This document shows positions 16,693 through 25,379 of a stretch of 64,000 bases of DNA, one piece after another (the stretch's first letter is position 1; every line of letters starts with the position of its first letter). The notes under the pieces are model-generated. The model did no database searches, was not told the DNA's origin, and was given only the letters and a program-made list of their open reading frames with translations. Made by a program: the position numbers and the translations under genes. The stretch is from Sphingomonas sp. PP-CC-1A-547 (GTDB taxonomy: Bacteria > Pseudomonadota > Alphaproteobacteria > Sphingomonadales > Sphingomonadaceae), in NCBI RefSeq assembly GCF_003610375.1, contig NZ_RAPZ01000013.1:186001-250000 (forward strand). Direction: 5' to 3'.

Positions 16693-17087
16693 TTCAGCAC
16701 CGCGGGGGCGAAGAGCGAGAAGCGGGGGATTTCAACCGCGAACACGGCGCCGTCTTCGCGGACCATCTGGTAGCTCCCCTGCATTCCACCCGACGGGGTC
16801 GCGAGCGGGCAGCCCGAGACGTAGTCGAAGCTCGCGCCCGGTTCGATCACCGGCTGTTCGCCGACTACGCCTTCGCCCTCGACCGAATGGCGCGCGCCGC
16901 GGCCGTCGGTGATCACCCAGTGGCGGGTGAGCAGTTGGACGGTCTCGGTGCCCTCGTTTTCGAGGCGGATATGATACGCCCAGAACCAGCGGCCGCGCTC
17001 GGGCTCGGACTGTTCGGGCAAATAGCTGACCGACACGCGCACCGTCACCCCATCGGTCGTCGCCGCGTTGGGGAACAGCGCTTTCAT
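16689..17087 (-). CDS. apaG: ApaG domain protein
   Basis: ApaG is a small FN3-like beta-sandwich protein of 125-135 residues, named in enterobacteria for its place beside apaH; its role is unsettled. The 132-residue product shows typical segments such as VSVSYLPEQSEPERGRWFWAYHIRLEN, here interrupted for length as YHIRLENEG, VQLLTRHWVITDG and SGGMQGSYQM. The ATG overlaps the metZ stop (ATGA) and its own stop overlaps the lysR ATG. It is therefore expressed with metZ, not with apaH. Confidence 0.93.
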   Translation of the reverse strand: MKALFPNAATTDGVTVRVSVSYLPEQSEPERGRWFWAYHIRLENEGTETVQLLTRHWVITDGRGARHSVEGEGVVGEQPVIEPGASFDYVSGCPLATPSGGMQGSYQMVREDGAVFAVEIPRFSLFAPAVLN

Positions 17088-18289
17088 AGTCCAGCCTTGC
17101 GCAAAGCCTGATCAAGGTCGTCGATCACGTCCTGCGCATCTTCAAGCCCGACGTTGATCCGGAGAAGACCCTCGGTCACGCCCATCTCGATCTGCTTGTC
17201 GGGCGAGACGCTCGCGTGTGTGGTCGAGGCGGGATGCGTCATCAGCGAGCGCGAGTCGCCGATGTTGTTCGAGATGTCGACGAGTTCCAGCGCGTCGAGC
17301 AATGCATGTGCCTGTTCGCGACCCTCGACCTCGAACGCGAAGATCGGGCCGCACGCGTCCATCTGCCGCTTGGCCAGTTCGTGCTGCGGATGGCTCGGCA
17401 GGAAGGGGTGCAGCACGCGGAGCACGCGACCTTCCAGAAACGCGCCGACCTTCATCGCGTTCTCGGACTGACGGTGAATGCGCAGGTCGAGCGTCTCGAG
17501 GCCCTTGAGGACCACCCACGCGTTGAACGGCGACAGCGTCGGCCCGGTGTTGCGCGTAAACGGCAACAGCGTGTTGGTGATGAAATCCTCGGTGCCACAA
17601 ACGGCGCCGGCGAGCACGCGGCCCTGCCCGTCCATCATCTTGGTCGCGCTGTAGGCGGTCACGTCCGCACCGAACTCCATCGGCCGCTGCAAGGCCGGCG
17701 TCGCGAACGCGTTGTCGACCACCGTCGTGATGCCACGCTCGCGCGCGATGTCGCAGATCGCCTTGAGGTCGGCGATGTCCATCGTCGGGTTGGCGGGCGT
17801 CTCGAAGAAGAACACCTTCGTTTCGGGGCGGACCGCGTCGAGGAACGCCTGCGGATCGCGCGCATCGACGATCGTGGTGGCGATCCCGAACTTCGGCAGC
17901 AGCGTGTCGGTGAGCCAGCGGCACGAGCCGAACGCCGCGCGGCCGCCGACGAGGTGATCACCGGTCTGGAGCTGGCACAGGAGGGACGCGGTCATCGCCG
18001 CCATCCCGGTCGCCATCGTCCGGCACGCCTCGGCGCCTTCCAGCAGCGCGATCCGCTCCTCCAGCATCTGCACGGTCGGGTTCTGGAGGCGGGAATAGGT
18101 CATTCCCTCCTGTTCGCCAGCAAAGCGCGCCGCGGCGTCGCCCGCCTTGTCGTAGCAATAGCCCGAGGTGAGGAACAACGCCTCCGACGTCTCGCCATAT
18201 TCGCTGCGGGCGGTGCCGCCGCGGATGGCGCGCGTCGCGGGACGCCAATTCTGAGTGATCGAACGATCCTGGCCGGTCTTGCGCTTCAT
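17084..18289 (-). CDS. metZ: O-succinylhomoserine sulfhydrylase
   Basis: MetZ makes homocysteine directly from O-succinylhomoserine and sulfide, the direct sulfhydrylation route of methionine synthesis. The 401-residue Cys/Met-metabolism PLP enzyme has TYSRLQNPTV near the start, ATGMAAM, FFETPANPTMD, the PLP lysine in AYSATKMMDGQG, and the SLMTHPASTTHA motif. The ATG at 18289 (MKRKTGQDRS) is chosen over an in-frame upstream ATG at 18430 that lies inside a repeat. It leads the metZ-apaG-lysR-GNAT operon. Confidence 0.95.
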   Translation of the reverse strand: MKRKTGQDRSITQNWRPATRAIRGGTARSEYGETSEALFLTSGYCYDKAGDAAARFAGEQEGMTYSRLQNPTVQMLEERIALLEGAEACRTMATGMAAMTASLLCQLQTGDHLVGGRAAFGSCRWLTDTLLPKFGIATTIVDARDPQAFLDAVRPETKVFFFETPANPTMDIADLKAICDIARERGITTVVDNAFATPALQRPMEFGADVTAYSATKMMDGQGRVLAGAVCGTEDFITNTLLPFTRNTGPTLSPFNAWVVLKGLETLDLRIHRQSENAMKVGAFLEGRVLRVLHPFLPSHPQHELAKRQMDACGPIFAFEVEGREQAHALLDALELVDISNNIGDSRSLMTHPASTTHASVSPDKQIEMGVTEGLLRINVGLEDAQDVIDDLDQALRKAGL

Positions 18290-18364
18290 GCGCGCCGCTT
18301 TGCCGGGGGGGAGCCGTGATGACAAGCCTTGCGGGTGTATGCCCCTGTTCCCGAAGCCGTCATT

Positions 18365-18475
18365 CTCCCCTCCCTGGAAGGGAGGGGTTGGGGGTGGGTC
18401 GGGTTCCGGATCATGGAACGGTCGCGACACAAGCTGGCCTACCCACCCCCAGCCCCTCCCTTTCAGGGAGGGGAG
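18365..18475. repeat. Paired inverted repeat, 'CTCCCCTCCC' family, copy 1
   Basis: CTCCCCTCCCTGGAAGGGAG plus GGGGTTGGGGGTGGGTCGG on the left face CTACCCACCCCCAGCC and CCTCCCTTTCAGGGAGGGGA on the right. Copies are at 28136 and 35628. It lies between metZ and the glycosyltransferase gene stop. Confidence 0.9.
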
Positions 18476-18485
18476 CAGGTTCCGC

Positions 18486-19586
18486 CTAGTACCGCCCCCA
18501 GGTGAATTTCGACGACAGCGCGTAGTTCCAGACCGCGCCGACCAGCACGCCGATCAGCGCGGAGGCCGCCCAGGCCCCGTCGCGCATCTCGTACAGGAAT
18601 GCGGCGATGCCGACGTTGGCAACCGCGCCGACCGAGCAGATCACCGCGAACGACACCCAGCCGTCGGCCAATTGCCGCCACCCCTTCAACCGCCGATCAC
18701 GATACGTCAGCGCGTTGTTGAGGAAGAAGTTGAAGGTTAGCGCGGCCAGCGTCGCGACGATCTCGCCGACCAGGAAGTGCGTGCCGAACCCGACGAACAA
18801 CGCGGTCAGCACTGCCATGTGGATGCCGACGCCGAACACGCCGATCGCCGAGAACATCGCGAACCGCACCGGCACGACCCGCCCGAACATCCGGTCGTAG
18901 ATCGCGATCAGATATTCCATCGCGACGACGTGATCGAGCTTGCTCTCGCCCTCGGTCCGGCAGCGGAACGTGTACGGCACCTCGACGAAGCGCAGCGGCG
19001 TCGGCGAGGCGGTGAGCAGGTCGAGCAGGATCTTGAAGCCGATCGCCGACAGCGACGGCGAGAGGTGGCGGACGATGTCGGTGCGGATCATGAAGAAACC
19101 GCTCATCGGATCGTTGAGATCGCATTTCAGCACGCGGCGCGACAGCTTGGTCGCAAGCGCCGACTTGGCGACGCGGTCGCTGTCCCACTCGCCGGTGCCG
19201 CCGCCGCTGACGAAACGCGAACCGATCACGACGTCGGTATCGCCGTCCTTCAATAGATCGAGCATCGCCGGCAGCAATGTCTCGTCATGCTGGAGATCGC
19301 CGTCGATCACCGCGACGACCGGCGCGGCGGTGGCGCACATCCCCTCGATGCACGCCGACGACAGCCCCCGCCGACCGATCCGCTGGATCACGCGGACGCG
19401 CTTGTCGAGCCGGGCAATCTCGCGCGCGGCATCCGCCGTACCGTCGGGACTGTCGTCGTCGACGAAGATCGCTTCCCAGTTCAGCCCGACCAGTGCCTGG
19501 TCGAGCTTGGCTATCAACGTCGCGACATTGGACTTCTCGTTGAACGTCGGGATGACGACCGCGAGTTGCAGCAGGTCACCGATCAC
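18486..19586 (-). CDS. Polyprenol-phosphate glycosyltransferase fused to GtrA domain
   Basis: The N-terminal part (about residues 8-235) is a family 2 glycosyltransferase of the dolichol-phosphate mannosyltransferase kind: AVVIPTFNEKSNV, VDDDSPDGT, DGDLQHDE and MSGFFMIR. The C-terminal 130 residues form four membrane segments typical of GtrA (for example FNFFLNNALTYRDRR). Such fusions make a polyprenyl-phosphate sugar and help flip it across the inner membrane for glycan or lipid decoration. The GTG at 19586 is seven bases past the leuB stop, so coupling to leuB is likely; the ribosome site is weak. Confidence 0.87.
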   Translation of the reverse strand: MIGDLLQLAVVIPTFNEKSNVATLIAKLDQALVGLNWEAIFVDDDSPDGTADAAREIARLDKRVRVIQRIGRRGLSSACIEGMCATAAPVVAVIDGDLQHDETLLPAMLDLLKDGDTDVVIGSRFVSGGGTGEWDSDRVAKSALATKLSRRVLKCDLNDPMSGFFMIRTDIVRHLSPSLSAIGFKILLDLLTASPTPLRFVEVPYTFRCRTEGESKLDHVVAMEYLIAIYDRMFGRVVPVRFAMFSAIGVFGVGIHMAVLTALFVGFGTHFLVGEIVATLAALTFNFFLNNALTYRDRRLKGWRQLADGWVSFAVICSVGAVANVGIAAFLYEMRDGAWAASALIGVLVGAVWNYALSSKFTWGRY

Positions 19587-19593
19587 TGGGCGG

Positions 19594-20640
19594 TCAAACG
19601 AGGTTAGCCAACACTGCATCGCCCATGTCGCGGGTCGACAGCGTGCCGCCGAGATCGGGCGTGCGCGCACCACCGAGGATTGCGGTAGCGACGGCCGCTT
19701 CGATCCGATCGGCCGCTTCTGGCAGGTCGAGCGAGTGGCGCAGCATCATCGCGGCGGACAGGATTGCGGCACAGGGGTTGGCCTTGCCCTGCCCTGCGAT
19801 GTCGGGCGCGCTGCCGTGGATCGGCTCGTACATACCCTTGTTCGATCCGTTGAGCGCAGCGGACGGGAGCATGCCGATCGATCCGGCGCACATCGATGCC
19901 TCGTCCGAGAGGATGTCGCCGAAGAGGTTGCCGGTGACGATCACGTCGAACTGGCCGGGGTTGCGCACCATCTGCATCGCCGCGTTGTCGACGTACATGT
20001 GGCTCAGCGCGACGTCGGGATAGTCGGCCGATACCTCGATCACGACGTCGCGCCACAGCTGCGAAGTCTCCAGGACGTTGGCCTTGTCGACCGAGAGCAG
20101 CTTGCCCTTGCGGGTGCGTGCGGTCTCGAAGCCGACGCGCGCGATGCGGGCGATCTCGCGCTCGTCATAGCGCATTTCGTCATGGCCTTCGCGCAGGCCG
20201 TCGGCGGTGGTGCGGATACCCTTCGCGCCGAAATACACGTCGCCGGTCAGTTCGCGGACGATGACCATGTCGATCGACCGCGCAATCTCTGGGCGGAGCG
20301 CGGAGGCGTCTTCGAGACCCGCGAACAGCTTGGCAGGGCGAAGGTTCGCGAACAGGCCAAGCTCCTTGCGCAGGCCGAGAATGGCTTGCTCGGGACGAAA
20401 CTGGCGTTCGAGCGAATCGCAGTCTGGGTCACCGACCGCACCGAACAGGATCGCATCCGCGCGGCGGGCGAGTTCGAGCGTCTCGGGCGGAAGCGGATGA
20501 CCGACCGCCTTGTACGCGGCACCGCCGACGAGGCCTTCCTCATAGGTCAGGTCGAGGCCGAGCGTATCGAGCACGCGACGCGCCTCCGCCGTGACTTCGG
20601 GTCCGATGCCGTCGCCGGCCAGTATCGCGATCAAGGGCAT
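19594..20640 (-). CDS. leuB: 3-isopropylmalate dehydrogenase
   Basis: LeuB oxidises and decarboxylates 3-isopropylmalate in leucine synthesis, using NAD. The 348-residue protein starts [14 protein letters not shown] and contains [22 protein letters not shown] and the [14 protein letters not shown] signature. The ATG at 20640 has AGGAG nine bases upstream; the open frame beyond it is ignored. It lies between recO (42 bases upstream) and the glycosyltransferase (7 bases downstream) on the same strand. Confidence 0.96.
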   Translation of the reverse strand: MPLIAILAGDGIGPEVTAEARRVLDTLGLDLTYEEGLVGGAAYKAVGHPLPPETLELARRADAILFGAVGDPDCDSLERQFRPEQAILGLRKELGLFANLRPAKLFAGLEDASALRPEIARSIDMVIVRELTGDVYFGAKGIRTTADGLREGHDEMRYDEREIARIARVGFETARTRKGKLLSVDKANVLETSQLWRDVVIEVSADYPDVALSHMYVDNAAMQMVRNPGQFDVIVTGNLFGDILSDEASMCAGSIGMLPSAALNGSNKGMYEPIHGSAPDIAGQGKANPCAAILSAAMMLRHSLDLPEAADRIEAAVATAILGGARTPDLGGTLSTRDMGDAVLANLV

Positions 20641-20681
20641 GTGCGTTTCTCCTGCGCGGCCCCTTGCCGGGCGGTGCGCGC

Positions 20682-21413
20682 TCACGCAACCGCCCTTTTC
20701 AGGCGATCGACCAGCCGGTCGCGCGCCGCCAACGGATCGGCGCGACGGTCGACGAGAATGTCGCGGGCGAGGAAGTGACCGGTCAGGCGCAGGCCGTCGA
20801 AGATGTCGGACCATTCCGCCTCCCCCCCAACCATCACGAAGCCAGGCAATCGCAACAATTTCGCTTCGTACCCGAACGCCGCCCCGCGCGAGACCGCCGC
20901 GCCACTTTTGGGAGACACGAAGCCGAGATCATCCTCCGCTCCGGTAGCGACGCAACGGTCGAGATCCAGTCCGAACCCCAATTCCGCCAGCACCAGCAGT
21001 TCATAGCGAACCAGCGCCGCTGCCCAGCCGCGAGCTGACGGCGCCCCCTCGATCGCGCCCAGCACGCCGTCGAGCGCATCGTGGATCTGCGGATAGGGCT
21101 GTGCTTCGGGTAGCGCGGCGGCGGCCAGCGCAGTCGCCCATTCGAGCGCACCCGCGGCAAGCGGTTCGCCGTGAAGCGTCGCGCGGCTGTGAATCAGCTC
21201 GGCGGTCAGCGACGCGAGTTGTTCGCCGGTCCGCGCGCGCCATTCGCCCTGGATGACGTTCGCCTGCAGCAGCACCGGCCGCATCGCGCGCGACCGCCCG
21301 CCGCGGACGTAGCCGGGCTGCACGCCATCGTTCCGGGTCAGCGCGCGCACGATCGCGCCATGCTCGCCATGCTGGCGAACGGCGACGACGATGGCGGAGG
21401 CGCGAAGGTGCAT
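20682..21413 (-). CDS. recO: DNA repair protein RecO
   Basis: RecO loads RecA onto SSB-coated DNA with RecR in the RecFOR pathway. The 243-residue length, the N-terminal OB-fold start ([21 protein letters not shown]) and the YVRGGRSR segment fit RecO. The zinc-binding cysteines of many RecO proteins are largely missing here; only one cysteine (DRCVATG) is seen, as in a number of alphaproteobacterial RecO proteins. It is first in the recO-leuB-glycosyltransferase run. Confidence 0.88.
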   Translation of the reverse strand: MHLRASAIVVAVRQHGEHGAIVRALTRNDGVQPGYVRGGRSRAMRPVLLQANVIQGEWRARTGEQLASLTAELIHSRATLHGEPLAAGALEWATALAAAALPEAQPYPQIHDALDGVLGAIEGAPSARGWAAALVRYELLVLAELGFGLDLDRCVATGAEDDLGFVSPKSGAAVSRGAAFGYEAKLLRLPGFVMVGGEAEWSDIFDGLRLTGHFLARDILVDRRADPLAARDRLVDRLKRAVA

Positions 21414-21532
21414 CGGTTACCCTGTACCGCTCTGGCTCGAAGGAGAGGAAAGATTTAGCCGCGGATAGGCCTCGCCGTCACACCGAGCGTTCGTAAGCCG
21501 CACCGAACCCTGTGTGCCACGGCCGACGCGTG

Positions 21533-22510
21533 TCAGGTGCGCCGCGACCGGGGGCGTTCAGAAATCCAGTTCGACCAGAGCTGTTCGGCCTGTCGCCAGC
21601 GCGTGCGCACCGGGTCGGGGCCAAGCGGCACGTCGACGCGATCGAGTTCGAGCACGGGTCGATCGGTGAAATGCGTGGTCGGCAATACGTCGCGCATCTC
21701 CGCGAGCATCGTGCACAATGCCTGGAAGCGGCGGACATGGACCGCGTTCGCGCGCGTGCCGCGGCGGTTGGCGAGTTCGAAGCCGTGGCTGACGATCGTC
21801 ACCGCGGCATGATGCGACACCGCCGCATGTTCGAGCGCGTCGTAGCTTTCGCCCGCCGACAAGGCGCAGAGCTGGAAGGTGCGGATCCGGCCACGGAGGT
21901 CCTCGATCACCGTCACGGGGACTTCGGTGATGCCGGTGCCGTTCGTGCGGCGGACCGGGGCGATCTGGCGTGCCGGGAGCGAGATGCGGCTGGTGTGCGG
22001 CGCCTCCGACCCGTTGTGGCTGCTGTCATAGGCGAAGCCCAGGCCTTCGAGCGCGGTGAGCGTGTCGTCGTTCGCGGCGTAGCTCCCTGCGCGAAACGCG
22101 ATCGGGTGCGGCGCGCCGGCCTCGACCAGCAATTCCGTAGCGCGAACGAGCAGGTCGGTCTGCTCGGCACGGCTGTACGTGTAAAGTTGGAACCGGTCGT
22201 GCGCGACGCCGCGATCGCCCGCCCGCGCGCTGGTCCAGTTGGGGTGGAGGTGGAGCTGGACCTCCTGGCCGGCGTCCAGGATCGTATCGATCATCCGACG
22301 GATCGGCGCCGGTCCGAACGTGATCGCGGGCATCGGGTCGACGAAGAAACACGCCTTCAGATTGTGCCGGGCCAGCTCCGCCAGTTGATAGCCCAGCCCT
22401 ACCCCGGCCGGTTCCAGCGACCGCGCGTAGATCGCGTCGCAATCCAGACCGGCGGCATGGTGGCGCCACGCGAACTCGGTATCGATGGTCAGGAAGACAG
22501 GCGTAGTCAC
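21533..22510 (-). CDS. Polysaccharide deacetylase family protein
   Basis: The 325-residue protein starts FLTIDTEFAW, where the DTE pair matches the metal/base region of NodB-fold deacetylases, and has HLHPNW and FRAGSY as further NodB motifs. No signal peptide is visible, so it probably acts in the cytoplasm; such proteins are often found with exopolysaccharide or lipid A loci. The gene has its own AT-rich upstream region (22511-22600) and stands alone between recO and uvrC. Confidence 0.82.
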   Translation of the reverse strand: MTTPVFLTIDTEFAWRHHAAGLDCDAIYARSLEPAGVGLGYQLAELARHNLKACFFVDPMPAITFGPAPIRRMIDTILDAGQEVQLHLHPNWTSARAGDRGVAHDRFQLYTYSRAEQTDLLVRATELLVEAGAPHPIAFRAGSYAANDDTLTALEGLGFAYDSSHNGSEAPHTSRISLPARQIAPVRRTNGTGITEVPVTVIEDLRGRIRTFQLCALSAGESYDALEHAAVSHHAAVTIVSHGFELANRRGTRANAVHVRRFQALCTMLAEMRDVLPTTHFTDRPVLELDRVDVPLGPDPVRTRWRQAEQLWSNWISERPRSRRT

Positions 22511-22600
22511 GGGTTAGTATGTAACAATCAGTAGTGAAAATGGCGTTGTGATTTTATACAAATCAACTTGATTTGGGTTATAATTTTTTCCCGATCCGGG
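22511..22600 (-). promoter_or_regulatory. AT-rich upstream region of the deacetylase gene
   Basis: This stretch of about 90 bases is strikingly AT-rich (AATTTTTT, GATTTTATACAAATC) in a high-GC chromosome and lies directly before the deacetylase start. It probably holds the promoter, but I cannot fix -35 and -10 boxes with confidence. Confidence 0.4.
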
Positions 22601-22665
22601 ACGTCATCGTCTTCAGGCCCGCACGACGATCTGTGCGTTCTCGATCGACGGCAAAGTCCATGCGG

Positions 22666-24591
22666 CTACCGTGAATGATAAAAGTCGTAGACCTGCTGGG
22701 CGACGCCTGCCGATACGCCGGGTGCCTGCTGAAGATCCTGCAAGCTCGCGTTGCGGACCGCGCGGCCAGTGCCGAAGTGCATCAGCAGCGCCTTCTTTCG
22801 CGCGGGGCCGATGCCGGGGACTTCGTCGAGCGGGCTGGCGCCGATGGCCTTGCTGCGCTTGTCGCGGTGGACGCCGATCGCGAAGCGGTGAACCTCGTCG
22901 CGCAGGCGCTGAAGGTAGAACAGCACCGGCGCGTTGACCGGTAGCTGGAACTCGCGACCGTCGAGCATGTGGAAGACCTCGCGGCCATCGCGACCGTGTT
23001 CGGGGCCCTTGGCGATCCCGACCAGGCACACGTCCTCGACGCCGATCTCCTCGAGCGCGGCCTTGACCGTATTGAGTTGTCCCTTGCCGCCGTCGATCAG
23101 GACCAAATCCGGCCAGTCGCCCGAATCGCGATCGGGGTCCTCGGCCTGCGCGCGCGAGAACCGCCGCGTGAAGACCTCGCGCATCATCGCGAAATCGTCG
23201 CCCGGCGCGGTATCCTTGTTCTTGATGTTGAACTTTCGATACTGGCCTTTGCGGAAGCCCTCGGGCCCCGCGACGACCATCGCGCCGGTCGCGGCGGTGC
23301 CCTGGATGTGGCTGTTGTCGTAGATCTCGATGCGCTCGGGCGGCTCGGCGAGGTCGAACAGGTCGGCGACTTCGCGTAGCAGCTTGGCCTGCGTGGTCGA
23401 TTCGGCTTGGCGCCGTTCGATCGCCTCGATCGCGTTGCGCTTGGCCTGATCCATCAGGCGACGGCGATCGCCGCGCTGCGGAACCTGCAACGCGATCTTG
23501 TAGCCGGCGCGTTCGCCTAGTGCTTCGGCGAGCAGTGCACCTTCCGTGAGTTCGCGGTCGAGTAGGATCTGCTTGGGCGGCGGGACCTCCTCGTAGAACT
23601 GGCCGAGGAAGCTGGTCAGCACCTCGTCCTCGGGGACGTCGTTGGTGTGCTGCGGGAAGAAGCTGCGATGCCCCCAGTTCTGGCCGCCGCGAATGAAGAA
23701 CGCTTGAATGCCGATCAGGCCGTCCTTGCACGCCATCGCGAAGATATCGGCGTCGCCCACCCCTTCCGCGTTGATCGCCTGCGTGCCCTGGATGAAGGTG
23801 AGCGCACGGAGACGATCGCGGAGCAAAGCCGCGAGTTCGAAGTCCATGTTCTCCGCGGCGGCTTGCATCTGCGCGCCGAGCTTCGCCTGCACGCCGGTCG
23901 ATTTGCCGCCGAGGAACGCCTTCGCATCTTCGGTCAGTTCCCGGTACGCGGCCTCGTCGATGCGGCCCACGCAGGGGGCTGAGCAGCGCTTGATTTGATA
24001 GAGCAAGCACGGGCGGTCGCGGGTCTTGAAGAAGCTATCGGTGCAACTGCGCAGGAGGAACAGCTTCTGGAGCGCGTTGAGCGTGTTGTTGACCGACCCG
24101 GCGCTGGCGAACGGACCGTAGTAATTGCCCTTCGCGCGCCGTGCACCGCGGTGTTTCTGGACGCGCGGGAAGGCGTGGTCGTCGCGCAGGAGGATGAACG
24201 GGAAGCTCTTATCGTCGCGCAACAGCACGTTGTAGGCGGGGCGATAGCGCTTGATGAGCTGCGATTCGAGCAGCAGCGCCTCGGCTTCGTTGTTGGTCGT
24301 GACGATCGTCATCGACCGGGTCTGCGATACCATCCGCTGGAGGCGCTTGGTGAGGCGCTCGACCTGGCAGTAATTGGCGACGCGGTTCCGGAGTGCGCGT
24401 GCCTTTCCGACGTAAAGCACGTCGCCGCGCGCGTCCTGCATGCGGTAGACGCCGGGGCGGATCGGCAGCGTATCAAGCACGTTCCTGATTGCCGCTACAC
24501 CGGCCGCTAGATCGGGCGCCTCACCGCCGCCGCGGACGGCGAATGTGGACTTGTCTTCGTTGAACCGGTCGGGGGAATTGGGGGAGGACAT
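22666..24591 (-). CDS. uvrC: Excinuclease ABC subunit C
   Basis: UvrC makes both incisions around a lesion in nucleotide-excision repair. The 641-residue protein has an N-terminal GIY-YIG nuclease (GVYRMQDARGDVLYVGKA), a cysteine pair region (CLLYQIKRCSAPC), a UVR-type middle segment, the RNase H-like second nuclease (IEIYDNSHIQGTAATGAMVV, shortened here, and VLIDGGKGQ) and a C-terminal helix-hairpin-helix pair (VPGIGPARKKALL, APGVSAGVAQQV). Length and domain order are complete. It is transcribed alone. Confidence 0.96.
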   Translation of the reverse strand: MSSPNSPDRFNEDKSTFAVRGGGEAPDLAAGVAAIRNVLDTLPIRPGVYRMQDARGDVLYVGKARALRNRVANYCQVERLTKRLQRMVSQTRSMTIVTTNNEAEALLLESQLIKRYRPAYNVLLRDDKSFPFILLRDDHAFPRVQKHRGARRAKGNYYGPFASAGSVNNTLNALQKLFLLRSCTDSFFKTRDRPCLLYQIKRCSAPCVGRIDEAAYRELTEDAKAFLGGKSTGVQAKLGAQMQAAAENMDFELAALLRDRLRALTFIQGTQAINAEGVGDADIFAMACKDGLIGIQAFFIRGGQNWGHRSFFPQHTNDVPEDEVLTSFLGQFYEEVPPPKQILLDRELTEGALLAEALGERAGYKIALQVPQRGDRRRLMDQAKRNAIEAIERRQAESTTQAKLLREVADLFDLAEPPERIEIYDNSHIQGTAATGAMVVAGPEGFRKGQYRKFNIKNKDTAPGDDFAMMREVFTRRFSRAQAEDPDRDSGDWPDLVLIDGGKGQLNTVKAALEEIGVEDVCLVGIAKGPEHGRDGREVFHMLDGREFQLPVNAPVLFYLQRLRDEVHRFAIGVHRDKRSKAIGASPLDEVPGIGPARKKALLMHFGTGRAVRNASLQDLQQAPGVSAGVAQQVYDFYHSR

Positions 24592-24644
24592 CGTTGGGGA
24601 ATCTAGGGAGTGCGAGGGGGTTATGCCAGCTTAAGGCAGTGATG

Positions 24645-24868
24645 TTCACGCGAAGGCGCAAAGACGCGAAGAGAAGGGAGAAGTTGGTTCACGCGGAGAC
24701 GCGGAGCCGCGGAGAGAAGATTCGACGCTCAGCGTTCGTTCTCAACCTGCCGAAGGCTTACATCCACTCGTGGCTGCTCGGTACATCATCCCGAGCCGCA
24801 ACACCTCCGCGGCTCCGCGTCTCCGCGTGAACCCATCTTCTCTTCGCGCCTTCGCGCCTTCGCGTGAA
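24645..24868. repeat. Long inverted repeat with GCGGAGACGCGGAG core
   Basis: The left arm reads TTCACGCGAAGGCGCAAAGA, then CACGCGGAGACGCGGAGCCG. The right arm is the complement in order, CTCCGCGGCTCCGCGTCTCC then CGCCTTCGCGTGAA. The spacer is about 90 bases. It fills most of the 312-base gap between uvrC and sugE. Only one copy is in the window. Confidence 0.88.
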
Positions 24869-24903
24869 TCAATCTTACGCGCCCTACGGGCGAAGGCAGA
24901 ACG

Positions 24904-25224
24904 TCAGGTTTGGGCGAAGACCTTGGTGCCGACGATCCCGACGATGGTCAGAGCCATGAAGCAGGCCTGGATGCCGCTGACCTTGTCGCCGAACAGGATG
25001 ACGCCGCCGATGATGACGCCGATCGCGCCTGCGCCGGTCCAGATCGCATAGGCTGTGCCCGCTGGAAGGCCGCGCATGGCGAGCGCGAGCAGGCCCATGT
25101 TGACGAAGCTGAGGATGATCGGGACGCTGGAGGCCTGCCACGTGGCGAGAGTGGCCGCCCATTTCAGGCTGAGCGCCCAGCAGATTTCAGTGACGACGGC
25201 GACGGCGAGGATGAGCCAGGACAT
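24904..25224 (-). CDS. sugE: SMR-family exporter SugE/Gdx (guanidinium exporter)
   Basis: The 106-residue protein has four membrane helices and the essential Glu13 (VTEICWALSLKW) of small multidrug resistance transporters. The sequence LPAGTAYAIWTGAGAIGVII is typical of the SugE/Gdx branch, whose known members exchange guanidinium for protons, rather than of EmrE. Only a single SMR gene is present, consistent with a Gdx homodimer. Its ribosome site GGAG lies in a hairpin (25232-25253). Confidence 0.9.
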   Translation of the reverse strand: MSWLILAVAVVTEICWALSLKWAATLATWQASSVPIILSFVNMGLLALAMRGLPAGTAYAIWTGAGAIGVIIGGVILFGDKVSGIQACFMALTIVGIVGTKVFAQT

Positions 25225-25231
25225 GAATATT

Positions 25232-25253
25232 CTCCAACGGGCTCAGATTGGAG
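25232..25253 (-). promoter_or_regulatory. Hairpin masking the sugE ribosome-binding site
   Basis: On the reverse strand CTCCAA pairs with TTGGAG around a ten-base loop, and the GGAG is seven bases from the sugE ATG. I found no convincing match to the known guanidine riboswitch classes. A self-complementary GACGGCCGTC lies further upstream (25280-25289). Confidence 0.45.
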
Positions 25254-25316
25254 ACTCGGCCGCCGGAAACCCGGGAAGAGACGGCCGTCAACAATGATGG
25301 GTCGTGGGAGGAACGT

Positions 25317-25375
25317 GCCCTCACCTTCCCACTGCTTCGCAGCGGGCCCCTTCCTCTCCCCGACGGGAGAGGAGC
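25317..25375. repeat. Half copy, 'CCCTCTCCCC' family
   Basis: TGCCCTCACCTTCCC...CCTCTCCCCGACGGGAGAGG resembles the right half of the repeats at 4060, 38217, 59503 and 62022. It abuts the atpF stop. Confidence 0.65.
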
Positions 25376-25379
25376 AGGA

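Noticed and set aside
18290..18364. SAM riboswitch upstream of metZ
   Set aside because: The short leader shows no convincing match to the SAM-II, SAM-V or SAM/SAH cores; a covariance search would settle it.
25225..25379. Known guanidine riboswitch upstream of sugE
   Set aside because: Only weak resemblance to class I; the paired ACGR loops of class II and the pseudoknot core of class III are not seen.
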